From Orlajensenia flava (GTDB lineage Bacteria; Actinomycetota; Actinomycetes; Actinomycetales; Microbacteriaceae), in contig NZ_SSSN01000007.1 of assembly GCF_004801905.1 (NCBI RefSeq), forward strand, positions 186,001 through 250,000: a stretch of 64,000 bases of DNA, read 5' to 3'. Below are positions 1-8,787 of this stretch, one piece after another. The position numbers and the translations under genes are program-made. The stretch's first letter is position 1; each line of letters opens with the position of its first letter. The notes under the pieces were generated by a model. That model had not been told where the DNA came from and searched no databases. It saw nothing but the letters and a program-made list of their open reading frames with translations.

Positions 1-572
1 GTTCCGCAGAGGACGATCACGTGGCGGGAAGCCGGCGCCGTCGTGAACCGGCCGGCGAAAGTGGCTGAGTCGCCGACGGACGGGCCATGGTGCATGCCGA
101 CGACGATGAGGTTGACGTCGTCTGCGCCGAGCACCGGACCGTGCATGGTGCTCCGACGCTCGAAGGATCCCGTGCCGAAGAGGTTGCCGGGGCTCGCCTC
201 CCACTCCAACTCCACGCTGCCGCTGATGCCGTCGATTCGCCGCGCCAATTCCCCCCAGTGGAGTCGTCCAGCAACACCGGTGACGAGGGCGTCGGTCACC
301 GCCACCTCACCCGAGTCCGTCACGTACCGTGTCTCGAGCACATTGGTGCCCGCGATGTAGGACCGGGACGCCCGGAACGGCGCGACGGGGCGCAACGTCA
401 TCCGCCCGCCCTTCGCGCTGTCCACGAGCGCTGCGAACACCGGCGCGCTGTGCAGGGAGGGGAAAGGCAGCCAGTCGATACTGCCGTCGAATGCCACCAA
501 TGCGACGGTGCGCCCGTCGCCGATGGCCGCGTAGTCGCGGAGCGGTGCGTAGCCGTCCTCGTCGCGGGTCAC
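1..572 (-). CDS. Glycoside hydrolase family 15 protein (glucoamylase/trehalase-like), N-terminal part, cut by window edge
   Basis: The open frame starts at GTG 570-572 and runs off the left edge, so about 190 N-terminal residues are visible. The start reads VTRDEDGYAPLRDYAAIGDG, followed by RTVALVAFDGSIDWLPFPSL. The pattern 'I.DYAAIGDGRTVALV..DGSIDWL..P' is typical of the N-terminal beta-sandwich of GH15 glucoamylase/trehalase-like enzymes. The catalytic (alpha/alpha)6 barrel would lie outside the window, so substrate (alpha-glucan, trehalose or other) cannot be told. The in-frame stop just upstream is the stop of the SDR gene, so the two are separated by 18 bases and are probably co-transcribed. 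No signal peptide is seen, so a cytoplasmic enzyme is likely. Confidence 0.75.
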   Translation of the reverse strand, partial: MTRDEDGYAPLRDYAAIGDGRTVALVAFDGSIDWLPFPSLHSAPVFAALVDSAKGGRMTLRPVAPFRASRSYIAGTNVLETRYVTDSGEVAVTDALVTGVAGRLHWGELARRIDGISGSVELEWEASPGNLFGTGSFERRSTMHGPVLGADDVNLIVVGMHHGPSVGDSATFAGRFTTAPASRHVIVLCG

Positions 573-590
573 GAGTTCGTCTGCTGCTCG

Positions 591-1481
591 TCAGTGCCCC
601 GTGAGCCCGCCGTTGACGATGATGGTCTCGCCGCTGGTGTAGCTGGCCTCCTGCGACGCCAGATACACGTAGGTCGATGCCAGTTCGGCCGGCTGACCGG
701 GACGCCCGTACGGGGTCTGCTCCCCGAACTTCTCGAGCGTCTCGGGAGGAACGGCGGATGGCTGCAGCGGGGTCCAGAACGGGCCGGGCGCGACACCGTT
801 CACCCGGATGCCCTTCTCCGCGAGCTGCTGTGCCATCGCTCGGGTGAAGTTGAGGATTCCCGCCTTCGACACCGCGTATTCGACGAGCTGCGGTGAGGGT
901 TGGAACGCCTGGATCGACGACGTCGTGATGATCGCCGCTCCCGGCTCGAAGTGCTTCAGTGCCGCCTTCGTGAGCCAGAACAGCGAGTGCACGTTGGTGC
1001 GGAGCGTGTGATCGAGGACGTCGGTCGTGAAGTCGTCGAGGCTGTCGACGGTCTCCATGTCTCCCCCGACCATGACGAGGAGATCCAGCCCGCCCAGTTG
1101 GTCGGCTGCGGCGTCGATGGCGTCGATGCAGAACTGCTCGTCCGTCAGGTCTCCCGGCAGCAGGACGTGCTTCCGTCCCGCATCCGAGATGAGGGATGCC
1201 GTGCTCTCGGCGTCCTCCTGCTCGACCGGGAGGTAGACCAGCGCGACATCCGCTCCCTCGCGAGCGAACGCGATGCTCACCGCCCGCCCGATGCCGGAGT
1301 CGCCGCCCGTGATGAGCGCGCGTCGACCCGCGAGGCGCCCATGGCCGACGTAGGACTCCTCACCGTGGTCGGGCACCGGATCCATCGCGAACGTGGCACC
1401 CGGGTCGGGTTGCTGCTGCTTCGGGAACGGTGGCGCGGGGTAGGCGTCGACGGGATTCTTCGGGGTGTACACGTCGGTCAC
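591..1481 (-). CDS. SDR family oxidoreductase (GSP39/YghA-like)
   Basis: 296 residues starting at GTG 1481 with AAGGACATCACC before it. A roughly 50-residue proline-rich N-terminal tail precedes the Rossmann fold, as in the general-stress SDRs GSP39/YghA. The NAD(P) motif TGGDSGIGRA is at about 58-67. The catalytic set is Asn163, Ser188/189 and Y202-x3-K206. The usual NNAG element after strand 4 is replaced by MVGGD (137-141), which is unusual; activity may be altered. By family it would reduce or oxidise an aldehyde or alcohol with NAD(P)H, substrate unknown. It sits directly upstream of the GH15 gene on the same strand. Confidence 0.85.
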   Translation of the reverse strand: MTDVYTPKNPVDAYPAPPFPKQQQPDPGATFAMDPVPDHGEESYVGHGRLAGRRALITGGDSGIGRAVSIAFAREGADVALVYLPVEQEDAESTASLISDAGRKHVLLPGDLTDEQFCIDAIDAAADQLGGLDLLVMVGGDMETVDSLDDFTTDVLDHTLRTNVHSLFWLTKAALKHFEPGAAIITTSSIQAFQPSPQLVEYAVSKAGILNFTRAMAQQLAEKGIRVNGVAPGPFWTPLQPSAVPPETLEKFGEQTPYGRPGQPAELASTYVYLASQEASYTSGETIIVNGGLTGH

Positions 1482-1643
1482 GGTGATGTCCTTATCGCTC
1501 GGGGATCGCGGATGCTGTCACGCTGCCCGCGCATCCGATGCATCGGAAGCGGTCGGTATCAGGCTAAGCAGCAGCGACTGAGGATCCCGGGGCTTGACAT
1601 CCCGGAGCGCACCCTCGGAGACGAGCGTCGAAGCCCAACGTGT

Positions 1644-2504
1644 TCATGCGGCCAAGAAGGATGCAACGAGTTCCACCACCCGCTGCCGACCTTCGCCGAT
1701 CCAGAGCAGGTGGCTGGGGGAGTCCAGTTCGATGAGTTCTGCGCCGGGAATCGTGGCTGCGAGATCCTCAGCGTGCGCGAATGCGACACCACCGTCGAAC
1801 GGCGAGCCCGTCACGAGCGTGGCGCAGTGCACGTCGGCCAAGACAGCTCGGCGTGCTTCGGCATCGCGCGCACGACCCTGTCGCATGTCGTTGACGAAAC
1901 CTCCGTCCGATCGCATCCCCTGGAACAGCAGCCGGGCCTGACGCTTGTCGGCGTCATCCAGCTGCGGACACCACTGGTCGATCGGCATCGTCGAGAGCGC
2001 GCCCAGCATGCGTCGCAGCCCGGCGTCCGACCGAACCATGCGGTGAACCAGCGACCACGTGACGCCTTGCAGCAGGGGCGAGAACATGATCGGCCCGCCG
2101 ATCGCAGCTGCCCGGCTGTCGGGAAACGGCAGCGTCGACGGAGCGCAGCTGTGCAGTGCGAGGCGACGGATGCCGAGACTCGGGTCGGCCGCGGCATGAA
2201 CGGCCTGCAACCCGCCGAACGAGACGCCGACCGCCGTCGTGGCGGTCAGGCCGAGGTGCTCGCACACTTCGCGGACCAGCGGCTCGAAAGCGGCGGCATC
2301 CAGCGCCCCCACCCGCGTGCCGCCGTAGCCGGGACGCGAGACCGACACGACGCCGTAGCCGGCATCGGTGTACACGCTCCATCCGCAGTCGGCGAGGGCG
2401 GAGCAATGACCGCCGGGAAAGAACATCACGGGGGGCCGGTCGCCCGGCACTGTGAGGATCTCAACGGGCCCCGCGCTGGTGGGAACGATCTGCGTCGATG
2501 GCAC
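1644..2504 (-). CDS. Alpha/beta hydrolase
   Basis: 286 residues from GTG 2504. The nucleophile elbow is GVSFGG (about 93-98), the oxyanion region is FFPGGHC near residue 30, and the catalytic histidine is in SPSHLLW near the C-terminus. A candidate acid is in TGSPFDGG. No signal peptide is seen, so it is cytoplasmic. The substrate is not evident; the family includes esterases, haloperoxidases and lactone hydrolases. It lies 27 bases downstream of the MBL gene on the same strand and may be read from the same transcript as the ArsR-SRPBCC-MBL operon. Confidence 0.8.
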   Translation of the reverse strand: MPSTQIVPTSAGPVEILTVPGDRPPVMFFPGGHCSALADCGWSVYTDAGYGVVSVSRPGYGGTRVGALDAAAFEPLVREVCEHLGLTATTAVGVSFGGLQAVHAAADPSLGIRRLALHSCAPSTLPFPDSRAAAIGGPIMFSPLLQGVTWSLVHRMVRSDAGLRRMLGALSTMPIDQWCPQLDDADKRQARLLFQGMRSDGGFVNDMRQGRARDAEARRAVLADVHCATLVTGSPFDGGVAFAHAEDLAATIPGAELIELDSPSHLLWIGEGRQRVVELVASFLAA

Positions 2505-2531
2505 GTGCCCAGTCTGGCCCTCGGCCAGGGG

Positions 2532-3362
2532 TCAGTCAGTCCACACTTCGCTCCGTCGTCTCTCGGCGAGTCGACCCAGCTGCCACTCGTTGACGCCGGG
2601 CAGCCAATCGGTGCCGAACGTGGCCGCAGGGCTCACGCGCGGGTCGTCGGGGTCACGGCCATCACGTGCGGCCAGTGCGTAGGTGCGATCACGTGCGATG
2701 CGCTCGCGTACCTCGGCGCCGTGGCCGACGGAGCCGTGACCGGGAATGACGACCTCCACCTCGTTCGCCACTCCGTTGAACAGCCGCAGCGCGTCGAGGT
2801 AATCGCCCACGGGGTCCTCGGCATCCAGATCGAGGAAAGGCATCAGGATGTTGGAGAGCATGTCGCCCGCGACGAGGACGCCGCGCTCCGGAATCAGCAG
2901 CGCCGCGTGACCGGCGGCATGGGCCCGATGCTCGATGACGCGGACGGTGGGCCCATCCCACGGGACCTCGGTGGTTCCGCTGGGTAATCCGGTGATGCGA
3001 CCGAGCAACTCCAGCGGGATGTCGTCCGCCTGCTCTGGCGGCAGCACCGAGGCGACGCGTGCTTCCCAATCCGGGGTGGCGAGCAGCTCGTGCATGGAGG
3101 CCGCGCCGATCGCCGTGCCATACCGGGGAGCGTCCCCGAAATCCGGATGCCAGAGCACATGGTCCCAGTCGGGATGGGTCGAGAACCCGGCGACCACGGG
3201 CTGACCGAGCTCGCGGATGTCGTTCGCGAGACAGGCCATCTCGCCCGTCGTGATACCGGGATCGATGAGCAGCACTCCCTCATGACCCTGCACGACGATG
3301 GTGTTGCTCTGGATGAACGCACTCTCGTGAACCAGCACGCCCTCGGCGACCCGCCTCAGCAT
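2532..3362 (-). CDS. MBL-fold metallo-hydrolase
   Basis: 276 residues from ATG 3362, which overlaps the stop of the SRPBCC gene by seven bases (ATGCTGA), showing translational coupling. Metallo-beta-lactamase fold features are a core ending in LLIDPG, the metal motif STHPDWDHV (61-69), AGHAALLIPERGVLVAGD and VIPGHGS. The first metal motif reads H63-x-D65-x-D67-H68, so the second histidine of HxHxDH is Asp, a variant seen in some family members. It probably hydrolyses a thioester, lactone or ester. The operon context (ArsR regulator, SRPBCC protein) suggests a small-molecule response or detoxification role, not proven. Confidence 0.85.
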   Translation of the reverse strand: MLRRVAEGVLVHESAFIQSNTIVVQGHEGVLLIDPGITTGEMACLANDIRELGQPVVAGFSTHPDWDHVLWHPDFGDAPRYGTAIGAASMHELLATPDWEARVASVLPPEQADDIPLELLGRITGLPSGTTEVPWDGPTVRVIEHRAHAAGHAALLIPERGVLVAGDMLSNILMPFLDLDAEDPVGDYLDALRLFNGVANEVEVVIPGHGSVGHGAEVRERIARDRTYALAARDGRDPDDPRVSPAATFGTDWLPGVNEWQLGRLAERRRSEVWTD

Positions 3363-3862
3363 GATGCCGCCTCCGCCGACGCGCGCTCGCTCGCCAGAAG
3401 CGCGTCGAGTGCGCGATATCCGTCTTCCATCCCCCGCGCCATGCCCGCGTTCACCATGGCCTCGAGGTTCTCGAGCGAAGGGAAGACGCCGCGCACGAGG
3501 ATGCGCGAGCGGCCATCGGGCAGGTCCTCGAACCGGATGATGTCGAGGCTCACCTGATCGGGCGCCCCCTCCCACTCGAAGGTCTGGATGATCAACTCGT
3601 CCGGCCGTGCCGTGTGGATCGCGCCGCGGATGGCGTGCCCGGCATCGTCATCGGCGTCCTTCTGCACGAACCGGTATGCACCACCCGACCGGTGATCCCA
3701 CTCGGTGACAGTCGTCTCGTACGCGCTGGGGCCGATCCAGCTGACGTAGACGTCGGGGTCGGCGTGCGCGGCGTAGACGGCTGCGGCCGGGGCGTCGAAC
3801 TCGCGGACGATATCGACGACCGGCTGACCGGGCAGCGTCTCGACGGTGAGGGCGTTGCTCAT
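3356..3862 (-). CDS. SRPBCC (AHSA1-type) domain protein
   Basis: 168 residues from ATG 3862 with AAGGAGAAGGAATC before it. The sequence has the AHSA1 pattern: 'VVDIVREFDAPAAAVYAAHADPDVYVSWIGP' at the start, 'GGAYRFV' in the middle and 'EDLPDGRSRILVRGVFPS..NLEAMVNAGMARGMEDGYRALDALL' at the C-terminal helix. This START-like fold has a hydrophobic ligand cavity. The start overlaps the ArsR stop (ATGA). ArsR-SRPBCC pairs are very common in actinobacteria, and the ArsR member usually controls the pair. Confidence 0.88.
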   Translation of the reverse strand: MSNALTVETLPGQPVVDIVREFDAPAAAVYAAHADPDVYVSWIGPSAYETTVTEWDHRSGGAYRFVQKDADDDAGHAIRGAIHTARPDELIIQTFEWEGAPDQVSLDIIRFEDLPDGRSRILVRGVFPSLENLEAMVNAGMARGMEDGYRALDALLASERASAEAASC

Positions 3863-4254
3863 GATTCCTTCTCCTTCGTGGTGCGCTCGGATGCGGCGGG
3901 CTGGGACGCGGCGAGCACGGACGCGGCGAGCACGGCGTCGAGCACGGCGTCGAGCCGCCGATACGCCGCCTCGGCCTGCAGTCGATAGCGGTCGATCCAC
4001 GCGGTGAGCCGTTCAAGCGCTGAGGCGTCGAGGTGCACGGGACGACGCTGGGCATCGCGAGACCGCGTGACAAGGCCAGACCTCTCCAACACGGCGATGT
4101 GTCTCGACACCGCCTGCTTCGTGATGTCGAACGGTTCGGCGAGTTCGTTGACGGTTGCCGAACCTGTGCTCAGCCGAGCGACGATTGCACGACGCACGGG
4201 ATCGGCAAGTGCGAGAAAGGCCTCATCCAGTCGATCATCGTCCATCTGCAACAT
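3859..4254 (-). CDS. ArsR/SmtB family winged-helix transcriptional regulator
   Basis: 131 residues. The winged helix is clear: 'EAFLALADPVRRAIVARLSTGSATVNELAEPFDITKQAVSRHIAVLERSGLVTRSRDAQRRPVHLD' at about 10-75. No cysteine cluster of metal-sensing ArsR proteins is present, matching the non-metal ArsR proteins that sit upstream of SRPBCC genes. ATG 4245 (MDDDRLD) is an alternative start. It is first gene of the ArsR-SRPBCC-MBL unit; the downstream start overlaps its stop by four bases. Autoregulation through the dyad at 4264-4279 is likely. Confidence 0.88.
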   Translation of the reverse strand: MLQMDDDRLDEAFLALADPVRRAIVARLSTGSATVNELAEPFDITKQAVSRHIAVLERSGLVTRSRDAQRRPVHLDASALERLTAWIDRYRLQAEAAYRRLDAVLDAVLAASVLAASQPAASERTTKEKES

Positions 4255-4263
4255 CTTTCTTTA

Positions 4264-4279
4264 TAAACTGATGTGTTTA
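4264..4279. promoter_or_regulatory. Putative ArsR operator/promoter
   Basis: Perfect dyad TAAAC-N6-GTTTA lies ten bases upstream of the ArsR start. It overlaps a TATAAA-like -10 element read on the minus strand. Position and symmetry fit autoregulation; inference only. Confidence 0.45.
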
Positions 4280-4477
4280 CTACGATAGCGATGGGGTATA
4301 CATTCGTCAACGCTCGGGCGCTGCGGCCATTCACCTCACTGGGGTGAGGTGGTAAGCGCCGCAGCCGAACTTCAGGTGCGCCGATATTGGTCGCCACAGG
4401 CTCTAGCAGCCGCTCTCTCGCTGGCTGTACGGTGACGGTGCTCGACCATGGCGGTCGACACAGGAGAAGGAGTCTCG

Positions 4478-4753
4478 ATGACCGAAACAACCCCCACCAC
4501 GACCAAGAAGACACTCGCCGTCGTCTCGATCATCCTCGGGGCGGTGAGCATCCTCCTGTGCTGGATCCTCCCGATCCTCTGGGTCGTCGTGGCGATTGTC
4601 GGAGTGGTGCTGGGCTTCCTCTCCCGTTCACGCGAGCCTCAGGCGCGCAGGCTCGCGCTGGTGGGGATCATCCTCAGCTTCATCGGCATCGCGCTCAACA
4701 TCGGCTCGATGATCCTCGGTGCGATTCTCGTGGCGCAGTACATGCAGCGCTGA
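4478..4753 (+). CDS. Small two-helix membrane protein (DUF4190-like)
   Basis: 91 residues from ATG 4478 preceded by GGAGAAGGAG. Two hydrophobic segments (about 13-45 and 57-85) are separated by a short basic loop (SRSREPQARR). The arrangement 'LAVVSIILGAVSILLCWILPILWVVVAIVGVVLGFLSR' and 'RRLALVGIILSFIGIALNIG' matches the DUF4190 type of small actinobacterial membrane proteins. Function is unknown. It is monocistronic, followed by a strong hairpin. Confidence 0.7.
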   Translation: MTETTPTTTKKTLAVVSIILGAVSILLCWILPILWVVVAIVGVVLGFLSRSREPQARRLALVGIILSFIGIALNIGSMILGAILVAQYMQR

Positions 4754-4766
4754 CCCTCGGTCAGCC

Positions 4767-4804
4767 GGGCCTCGCCAGCGGAATCAGCTCCGCAGGCGAG
4801 GCCC
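4767..4804 (+). terminator. Rho-independent-type hairpin after the small membrane protein gene
   Basis: GGGCCTCGCC (4767-4776) pairs perfectly with GGCGAGGCCC (4795-4804). An inner GCGGA/TCCGC stem continues the helix across one A-A mismatch. Only a short T-run follows (TTCG), as is common in high-GC actinobacteria. Confidence 0.7.
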
Positions 4805-4940
4805 GTTCGCGTCAGCTGGCCGAAACTGCAGCCCTCGTGCCGACGACTCCGAGATGAACCCTTTCGAGATGTGAGCGGCAGGGATAGCGTCGGAAGGGAG
4901 CGCGGTATCGGCGCCGCGACCGGAGCGAGGGGACGCAGAG

Positions 4941-7259
4941 ATGACCGACGACTTCACCGGCAGGATCGAGCTCGATGTGAGGGACTCGGTCCCCGACTGG
5001 GCGCCGTTCGAGTTGCGGAAGGCTCCGGAAGGTGCGCCGAACGTCCTCGTCGTGCTGTACGACGACACCGGATTGGCATCGTGGTCGCCGTATGGCGGGC
5101 GAATCAACATGCCAACCATGGACAGGCTCGCCGCGAACGGACTCACCTACACGCAGTGGCACACCACCGCCCTGTGCTCGCCCACCCGGTCCACGATGCT
5201 GACCGGACGCAACCATCACGCAAACGGCATGGGCGTCATCATGGAGGGCACCAACGGCTTCCCCGGGTTCTCCGGCCGCATTCCCGAGGAGTGCGCGAGC
5301 ATCGGCCACATCCTGCAGGACAACGGCTACAGCACCTTCTGGATCGGCAAGAACCACAACGTGCCGGAGGAGGACGTCTCCAGTGGGGGAAGTCGCGTCC
5401 AGTGGCCTCTGCAGATGGGCTTCGACCGCTTCTACGGCTTCCTCGGCGGCGAGACCAACAACTGGTACCCCGACCTCGTCGAGGACAACCACTTCATCGA
5501 ACAGTCCTACTCGCCTGAGGAGGGGTACCACCTCTCGAAGGACCTCGCCGACCAGGCGTTGACCATCCTGCGCGATCAGCAATCGTCGAATCCGTCGAAG
5601 CCCTGGTACCTGTGGTTCTGCCCGGGCGCCAATCACGCGCCGCACCACGCTCCCGAGGAGTACATCGAGAAGTACCGCGGAGCCTTCGACGACGGCTACG
5701 AGGCGTATCGCGAGTGGGTGCTTCAGCGCATGATCGAGAAGGGCATCCTTCCCGAGGGGACGGCCATGACTCCGCTGAACCCGCTGCCCGACGACGTCTC
5801 CAACCCGGGTGACTACGTGCGGCCGTGGGACGAACTGAGCGCCGATGAAAAGCGACTCTTCTCGCGCTTCGCCGAGGTCTTCGCGGGATTCTCCGAGTAC
5901 ACGGATGCCCAGGTCGGTCGCATCATCGACTACCTCGACGAGACCGGACAGCTCGAGAACACCATCGTGTTCTACTGCGCCGACAACGGAGCGTCCGGAG
6001 AGGGCAGTCCTGACGGGTCCGTCAACGAGAACAAGTTCTTCAATGGATTCCCTGACGATGTCGCGGAGAACCTGGCGATGATCGACAAGATCGGCAGCCC
6101 GGACACGTACAACCATTACCCGACCGGATGGGCGGCAGCGTTCTCCACACCCTTCCAGATGTTCAAGCGGTACTCGCAGTTCGCCGGTGGCACCTGCGAC
6201 CCGATGGTGATCCACTGGCCGAAGGGCATCGAGGCCAAGGGCGAGGTGCGCCACCAGTACCATCACTCCACCGACGTCGTCGCGACGGTGCTCGACGTCA
6301 TCGGCATCGAGATGCCGGAGACCTACCGGGGAGTGAAGCAGCGTCCTCTCGACGGCATTTCGATGCGGTACAGCTTCGAGGCGGATGGCCCCACCGAGAA
6401 GAAGACCCAGTACTACTCCATGCTCGGCACGCGCGGCATCTGGCAGAACGGATGGAAGGCCGCAGCCGTGCACGCGCCCATCAGCGGCAAGGGCGACTTC
6501 GAGGACGACCGCTGGGAGTTGTACAACGTCGACGAGGACCGGTCGGAGTCGCGGGATCTCTCCGCCGAGGAGCCCGAGAAGCTCGAAGAGCTCATCCGCG
6601 TCTGGTTCCAGGAGGCCGACCGCAACCATGTGCTGCCGCTGGATGACCGGGTCGCGCGCGAGGTGCTCACCGAACCGCGTCCGCAGGCCGAGCCGACGCG
6701 CGAGCGCTACGTCTATTACCCCAACACAGCCGCGGTACCCGAGAGCGTCGCTGTGAGCGTGCGTGGGCGCTCGTTCAAGATCATCGCGGACGCCGACCTC
6801 GGTGAGGACGCGGAGGGCGTGATCTTTGCCCACGGTTCACGATTCGGCGGTCACTCCCTCTTCATCAAGGACGGCAGGCTCTTCTACGTCTACAACTTCC
6901 TGGGCATCCCGCCCGAACAGACGTTGACGTCCGAGCGGTTGACCCCCGGCCCGCACGCGCTCGGGATGGAGTTCACACGTGAGTCGGCTGGCGAGCACGG
7001 CGAATCCGTGGGCACCTGCCGGCTGTACGTCGACGACCAGGTGGTCGCAGAAGGCCCGATGCGGGCGCAGATCGGCAAGTTCACCCTCTGCGGAGACGGC
7101 CTCTGCGTCGGCTACGACAGCGCCGACACGGTGAGCCGGCAGTACACCAATCCGTTCCCATTCCGCGGTGGCAAGCTGCTCGGAGTCGCCGTGGATGTCA
7201 GCGGCGAGCAGTACCTCGACCTCGAACTCGAAGCCCGCGCCATGCTCTCGCGTGAGTAG
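4941..7259 (+). CDS. Arylsulfatase (type I, formylglycine-dependent)
   Basis: 772 residues from ATG 4941. The sulfatase signature is present: metal ligands D41-D42 in VVLYDDTG and the modification motif C79-S-P-T-R in TALCSPTRSTMLTGR, so Cys79 must be converted to formylglycine. Other features are HHANGMG, WIGKNHN and YCADNGASGEGS. The length (over 750) and the C-terminal beta-sandwich of about 200 residues match the large AtsA-like bacterial arylsulfatases. No signal peptide is seen, so the enzyme is probably cytoplasmic. No formylglycine-generating enzyme is in the window. It would hydrolyse sulfate esters and release sulfate. Confidence 0.92.
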   Translation: MTDDFTGRIELDVRDSVPDWAPFELRKAPEGAPNVLVVLYDDTGLASWSPYGGRINMPTMDRLAANGLTYTQWHTTALCSPTRSTMLTGRNHHANGMGVIMEGTNGFPGFSGRIPEECASIGHILQDNGYSTFWIGKNHNVPEEDVSSGGSRVQWPLQMGFDRFYGFLGGETNNWYPDLVEDNHFIEQSYSPEEGYHLSKDLADQALTILRDQQSSNPSKPWYLWFCPGANHAPHHAPEEYIEKYRGAFDDGYEAYREWVLQRMIEKGILPEGTAMTPLNPLPDDVSNPGDYVRPWDELSADEKRLFSRFAEVFAGFSEYTDAQVGRIIDYLDETGQLENTIVFYCADNGASGEGSPDGSVNENKFFNGFPDDVAENLAMIDKIGSPDTYNHYPTGWAAAFSTPFQMFKRYSQFAGGTCDPMVIHWPKGIEAKGEVRHQYHHSTDVVATVLDVIGIEMPETYRGVKQRPLDGISMRYSFEADGPTEKKTQYYSMLGTRGIWQNGWKAAAVHAPISGKGDFEDDRWELYNVDEDRSESRDLSAEEPEKLEELIRVWFQEADRNHVLPLDDRVAREVLTEPRPQAEPTRERYVYYPNTAAVPESVAVSVRGRSFKIIADADLGEDAEGVIFAHGSRFGGHSLFIKDGRLFYVYNFLGIPPEQTLTSERLTPGPHALGMEFTRESAGEHGESVGTCRLYVDDQVVAEGPMRAQIGKFTLCGDGLCVGYDSADTVSRQYTNPFPFRGGKLLGVAVDVSGEQYLDLELEARAMLSRE

Positions 7260-7289
7260 GACAGCGCGATGCCCCGTCGTCCGACGACG

Positions 7290-7928
7290 TCAGCCGCGCG
7301 CCGACGGGATCGTCTTGCGCATCACCGTTTTGCTCTTGCCGATGTGACGTTCGAACGTGAAGCCCGCCTTCTCGAACATGGCCCTCGTACCGTTGTGGAG
7401 GAACGACGACGAGGTCCTCTTGCCGGGAAGAAGTTCGTTCGGGAACGAGACCACCTCGCCACCGCCGGCCTGCCCGATCAGCTCGAGCGCGCCATCCAGC
7501 GCCTCTCGGGCTACTCCCGAACGTCGGTGATCACGGTCGACGAAGAAGCAGGTGATGCGCCACGGTGCGGGCCTCGTCTCGCCCGCGTCGTACTGTTTGC
7601 GGTGGTAGATGCCCGGCAGTTCGGCCGGGCTGCCGTACTCGCACCACGCGATCGCGGCGTCCCCGTCGAACACCAGCGCGGCGTGCGCGATGCCTTCCTC
7701 CACCAGTCGCTGCTTGAAGGTCGGTCGGTCGAAGTCGTCCTTGGCCGTGCTCTCCGTGTCGTCGTGGAAGTAGGTGCAGTAGCACCCGCCCCAGACTCCG
7801 TTGTGCTTCTGCGCGAGTGCCAGCCACGCCGGGAATGTCTCCGGAGTGAGCGGCTTGATGACATGGTTGCCCGTCGCCCGCTCATCGGTGCTGGACCGGT
7901 CCCCGGTCGGCACGTCTTCTGCATCCAC
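7290..7928 (-). CDS. GNAT family N-acetyltransferase
   Basis: 212 residues from GTG 7928, chosen because AAGGGGGCAGCC precedes it; the frame stays open further upstream to 8060. The acetyl-CoA loop is DRDHRRSGVAREALDGALEL, preceded by the strand 'WRITCFFVD'. The N-terminal part has an unusual 'GVWGGCYCTYFH' segment. The C-terminus 'NGTRAMFEKAGFTFERHIGKSKTVMRKTI' fits the last GNAT strands. The acceptor is unknown. It converges with the arylsulfatase gene, 30 bases apart. Confidence 0.82.
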   Translation of the reverse strand: MDAEDVPTGDRSSTDERATGNHVIKPLTPETFPAWLALAQKHNGVWGGCYCTYFHDDTESTAKDDFDRPTFKQRLVEEGIAHAALVFDGDAAIAWCEYGSPAELPGIYHRKQYDAGETRPAPWRITCFFVDRDHRRSGVAREALDGALELIGQAGGGEVVSFPNELLPGKRTSSSFLHNGTRAMFEKAGFTFERHIGKSKTVMRKTIPSARG

Positions 7929-8028
7929 GGCTGCCCCCTTGCGTTGTGCGCCAGTCTGCCGACCTCCGCCCCGTCGGGCAAGGCCGCGGATCCAGCGGCA
8001 TCCCTGCGAACGCAGCGACCGCGTTTCG

Positions 8029-8787
8029 TCAGCGGGGAGTCGCGCGGCGGATGACCACATAGCCGGCGACGGCGAAGAACGCGGCGACGGCGAGGATGAG
8101 CGAGAAGACCTGCGCGATGCTCAGGCCAACGAACCAGGCGCCGACAGACGGCCAGCTCGCCGTACCGGTGACGATCGCGACGGCGGCGAGCACGAGAGCG
8201 ATCGCGGCGAAGGCGATGATGACGATTCCGCGGATGCGCCAGCGCATGTAGACCGTCGTCACGCTGGCGCCGATGAAGAGTACGAGGCACTGCAGGGCGA
8301 ACGTCGTGTAGAAGTCGAGCCACCAATCGCTGCCGTACCAGAGCGCGTCGAACATGTGCACGCCGAGACCCCATCCGCTGGTCGCGATCTCGACCTGCAC
8401 GAGGGTTGCGATGAGGACGGCGAAGGCCGCCGAGGCGAGCACGAACACGAGCGAGCTGCCGAGCCAGAAGTCACGGCGCGTCGCCCCGAATCCGAGTGCG
8501 AACGAGAACGTGAGCCCGACCACTTGGACGCCGACCACGGCGAGGTACCACTGCGGCGAAAGGACCGCCCAGCTGTACCGCATGCCGTCGATATCGCCGA
8601 CGCCTCCAGCCTGCCGCAGGATGACACCCACGATGAGTGAAACGGCCCACGCTCCGCCCAGGATGGTGAGGGGCACTCCCGCGAAGACCGATGGCTTGAG
8701 GGCGTGCAGGCGCACGATGCGCCAGATGTCGTGGGCGCGGGCGCGGGTGGCCGTGTGTGCGATCGGCCGGTCGATGGTGGTGGTCAT
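8029..8787 (-). CDS. ABC transporter membrane protein
   Basis: 252 residues with about six hydrophobic segments and a basic cytoplasmic N-terminus. Its ATG overlaps the stop of the ATPase gene (ATGA at 8787-8784), so it is the translation-coupled membrane partner. No other domain is seen. Together with the GntR regulator and ATPase it forms a YtrA-type operon, a layout often linked to cell-envelope stress or antibiotic response; the exported substrate cannot be told. Confidence 0.78.
   Translation of the reverse strand: MTTTIDRPIAHTATRARAHDIWRIVRLHALKPSVFAGVPLTILGGAWAVSLIVGVILRQAGGVGDIDGMRYSWAVLSPQWYLAVVGVQVVGLTFSFALGFGATRRDFWLGSSLVFVLASAAFAVLIATLVQVEIATSGWGLGVHMFDALWYGSDWWLDFYTTFALQCLVLFIGASVTTVYMRWRIRGIVIIAFAAIALVLAAVAIVTGTASWPSVGAWFVGLSIAQVFSLILAVAAFFAVAGYVVIRRATPR

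Noticed and set aside
87-2987. Long plus-strand open frames (87-896 and 900-2987)
   Set aside because: They are shadows of the GH15, SDR, hydrolase and MBL genes on the other strand; the translations are Arg-rich with no family resemblance.
4812-6833. 673-codon minus-strand frame opposite the arylsulfatase
   Set aside because: Antisense shadow of a clear enzyme gene in high-GC DNA; no ribosome binding site and no domain.
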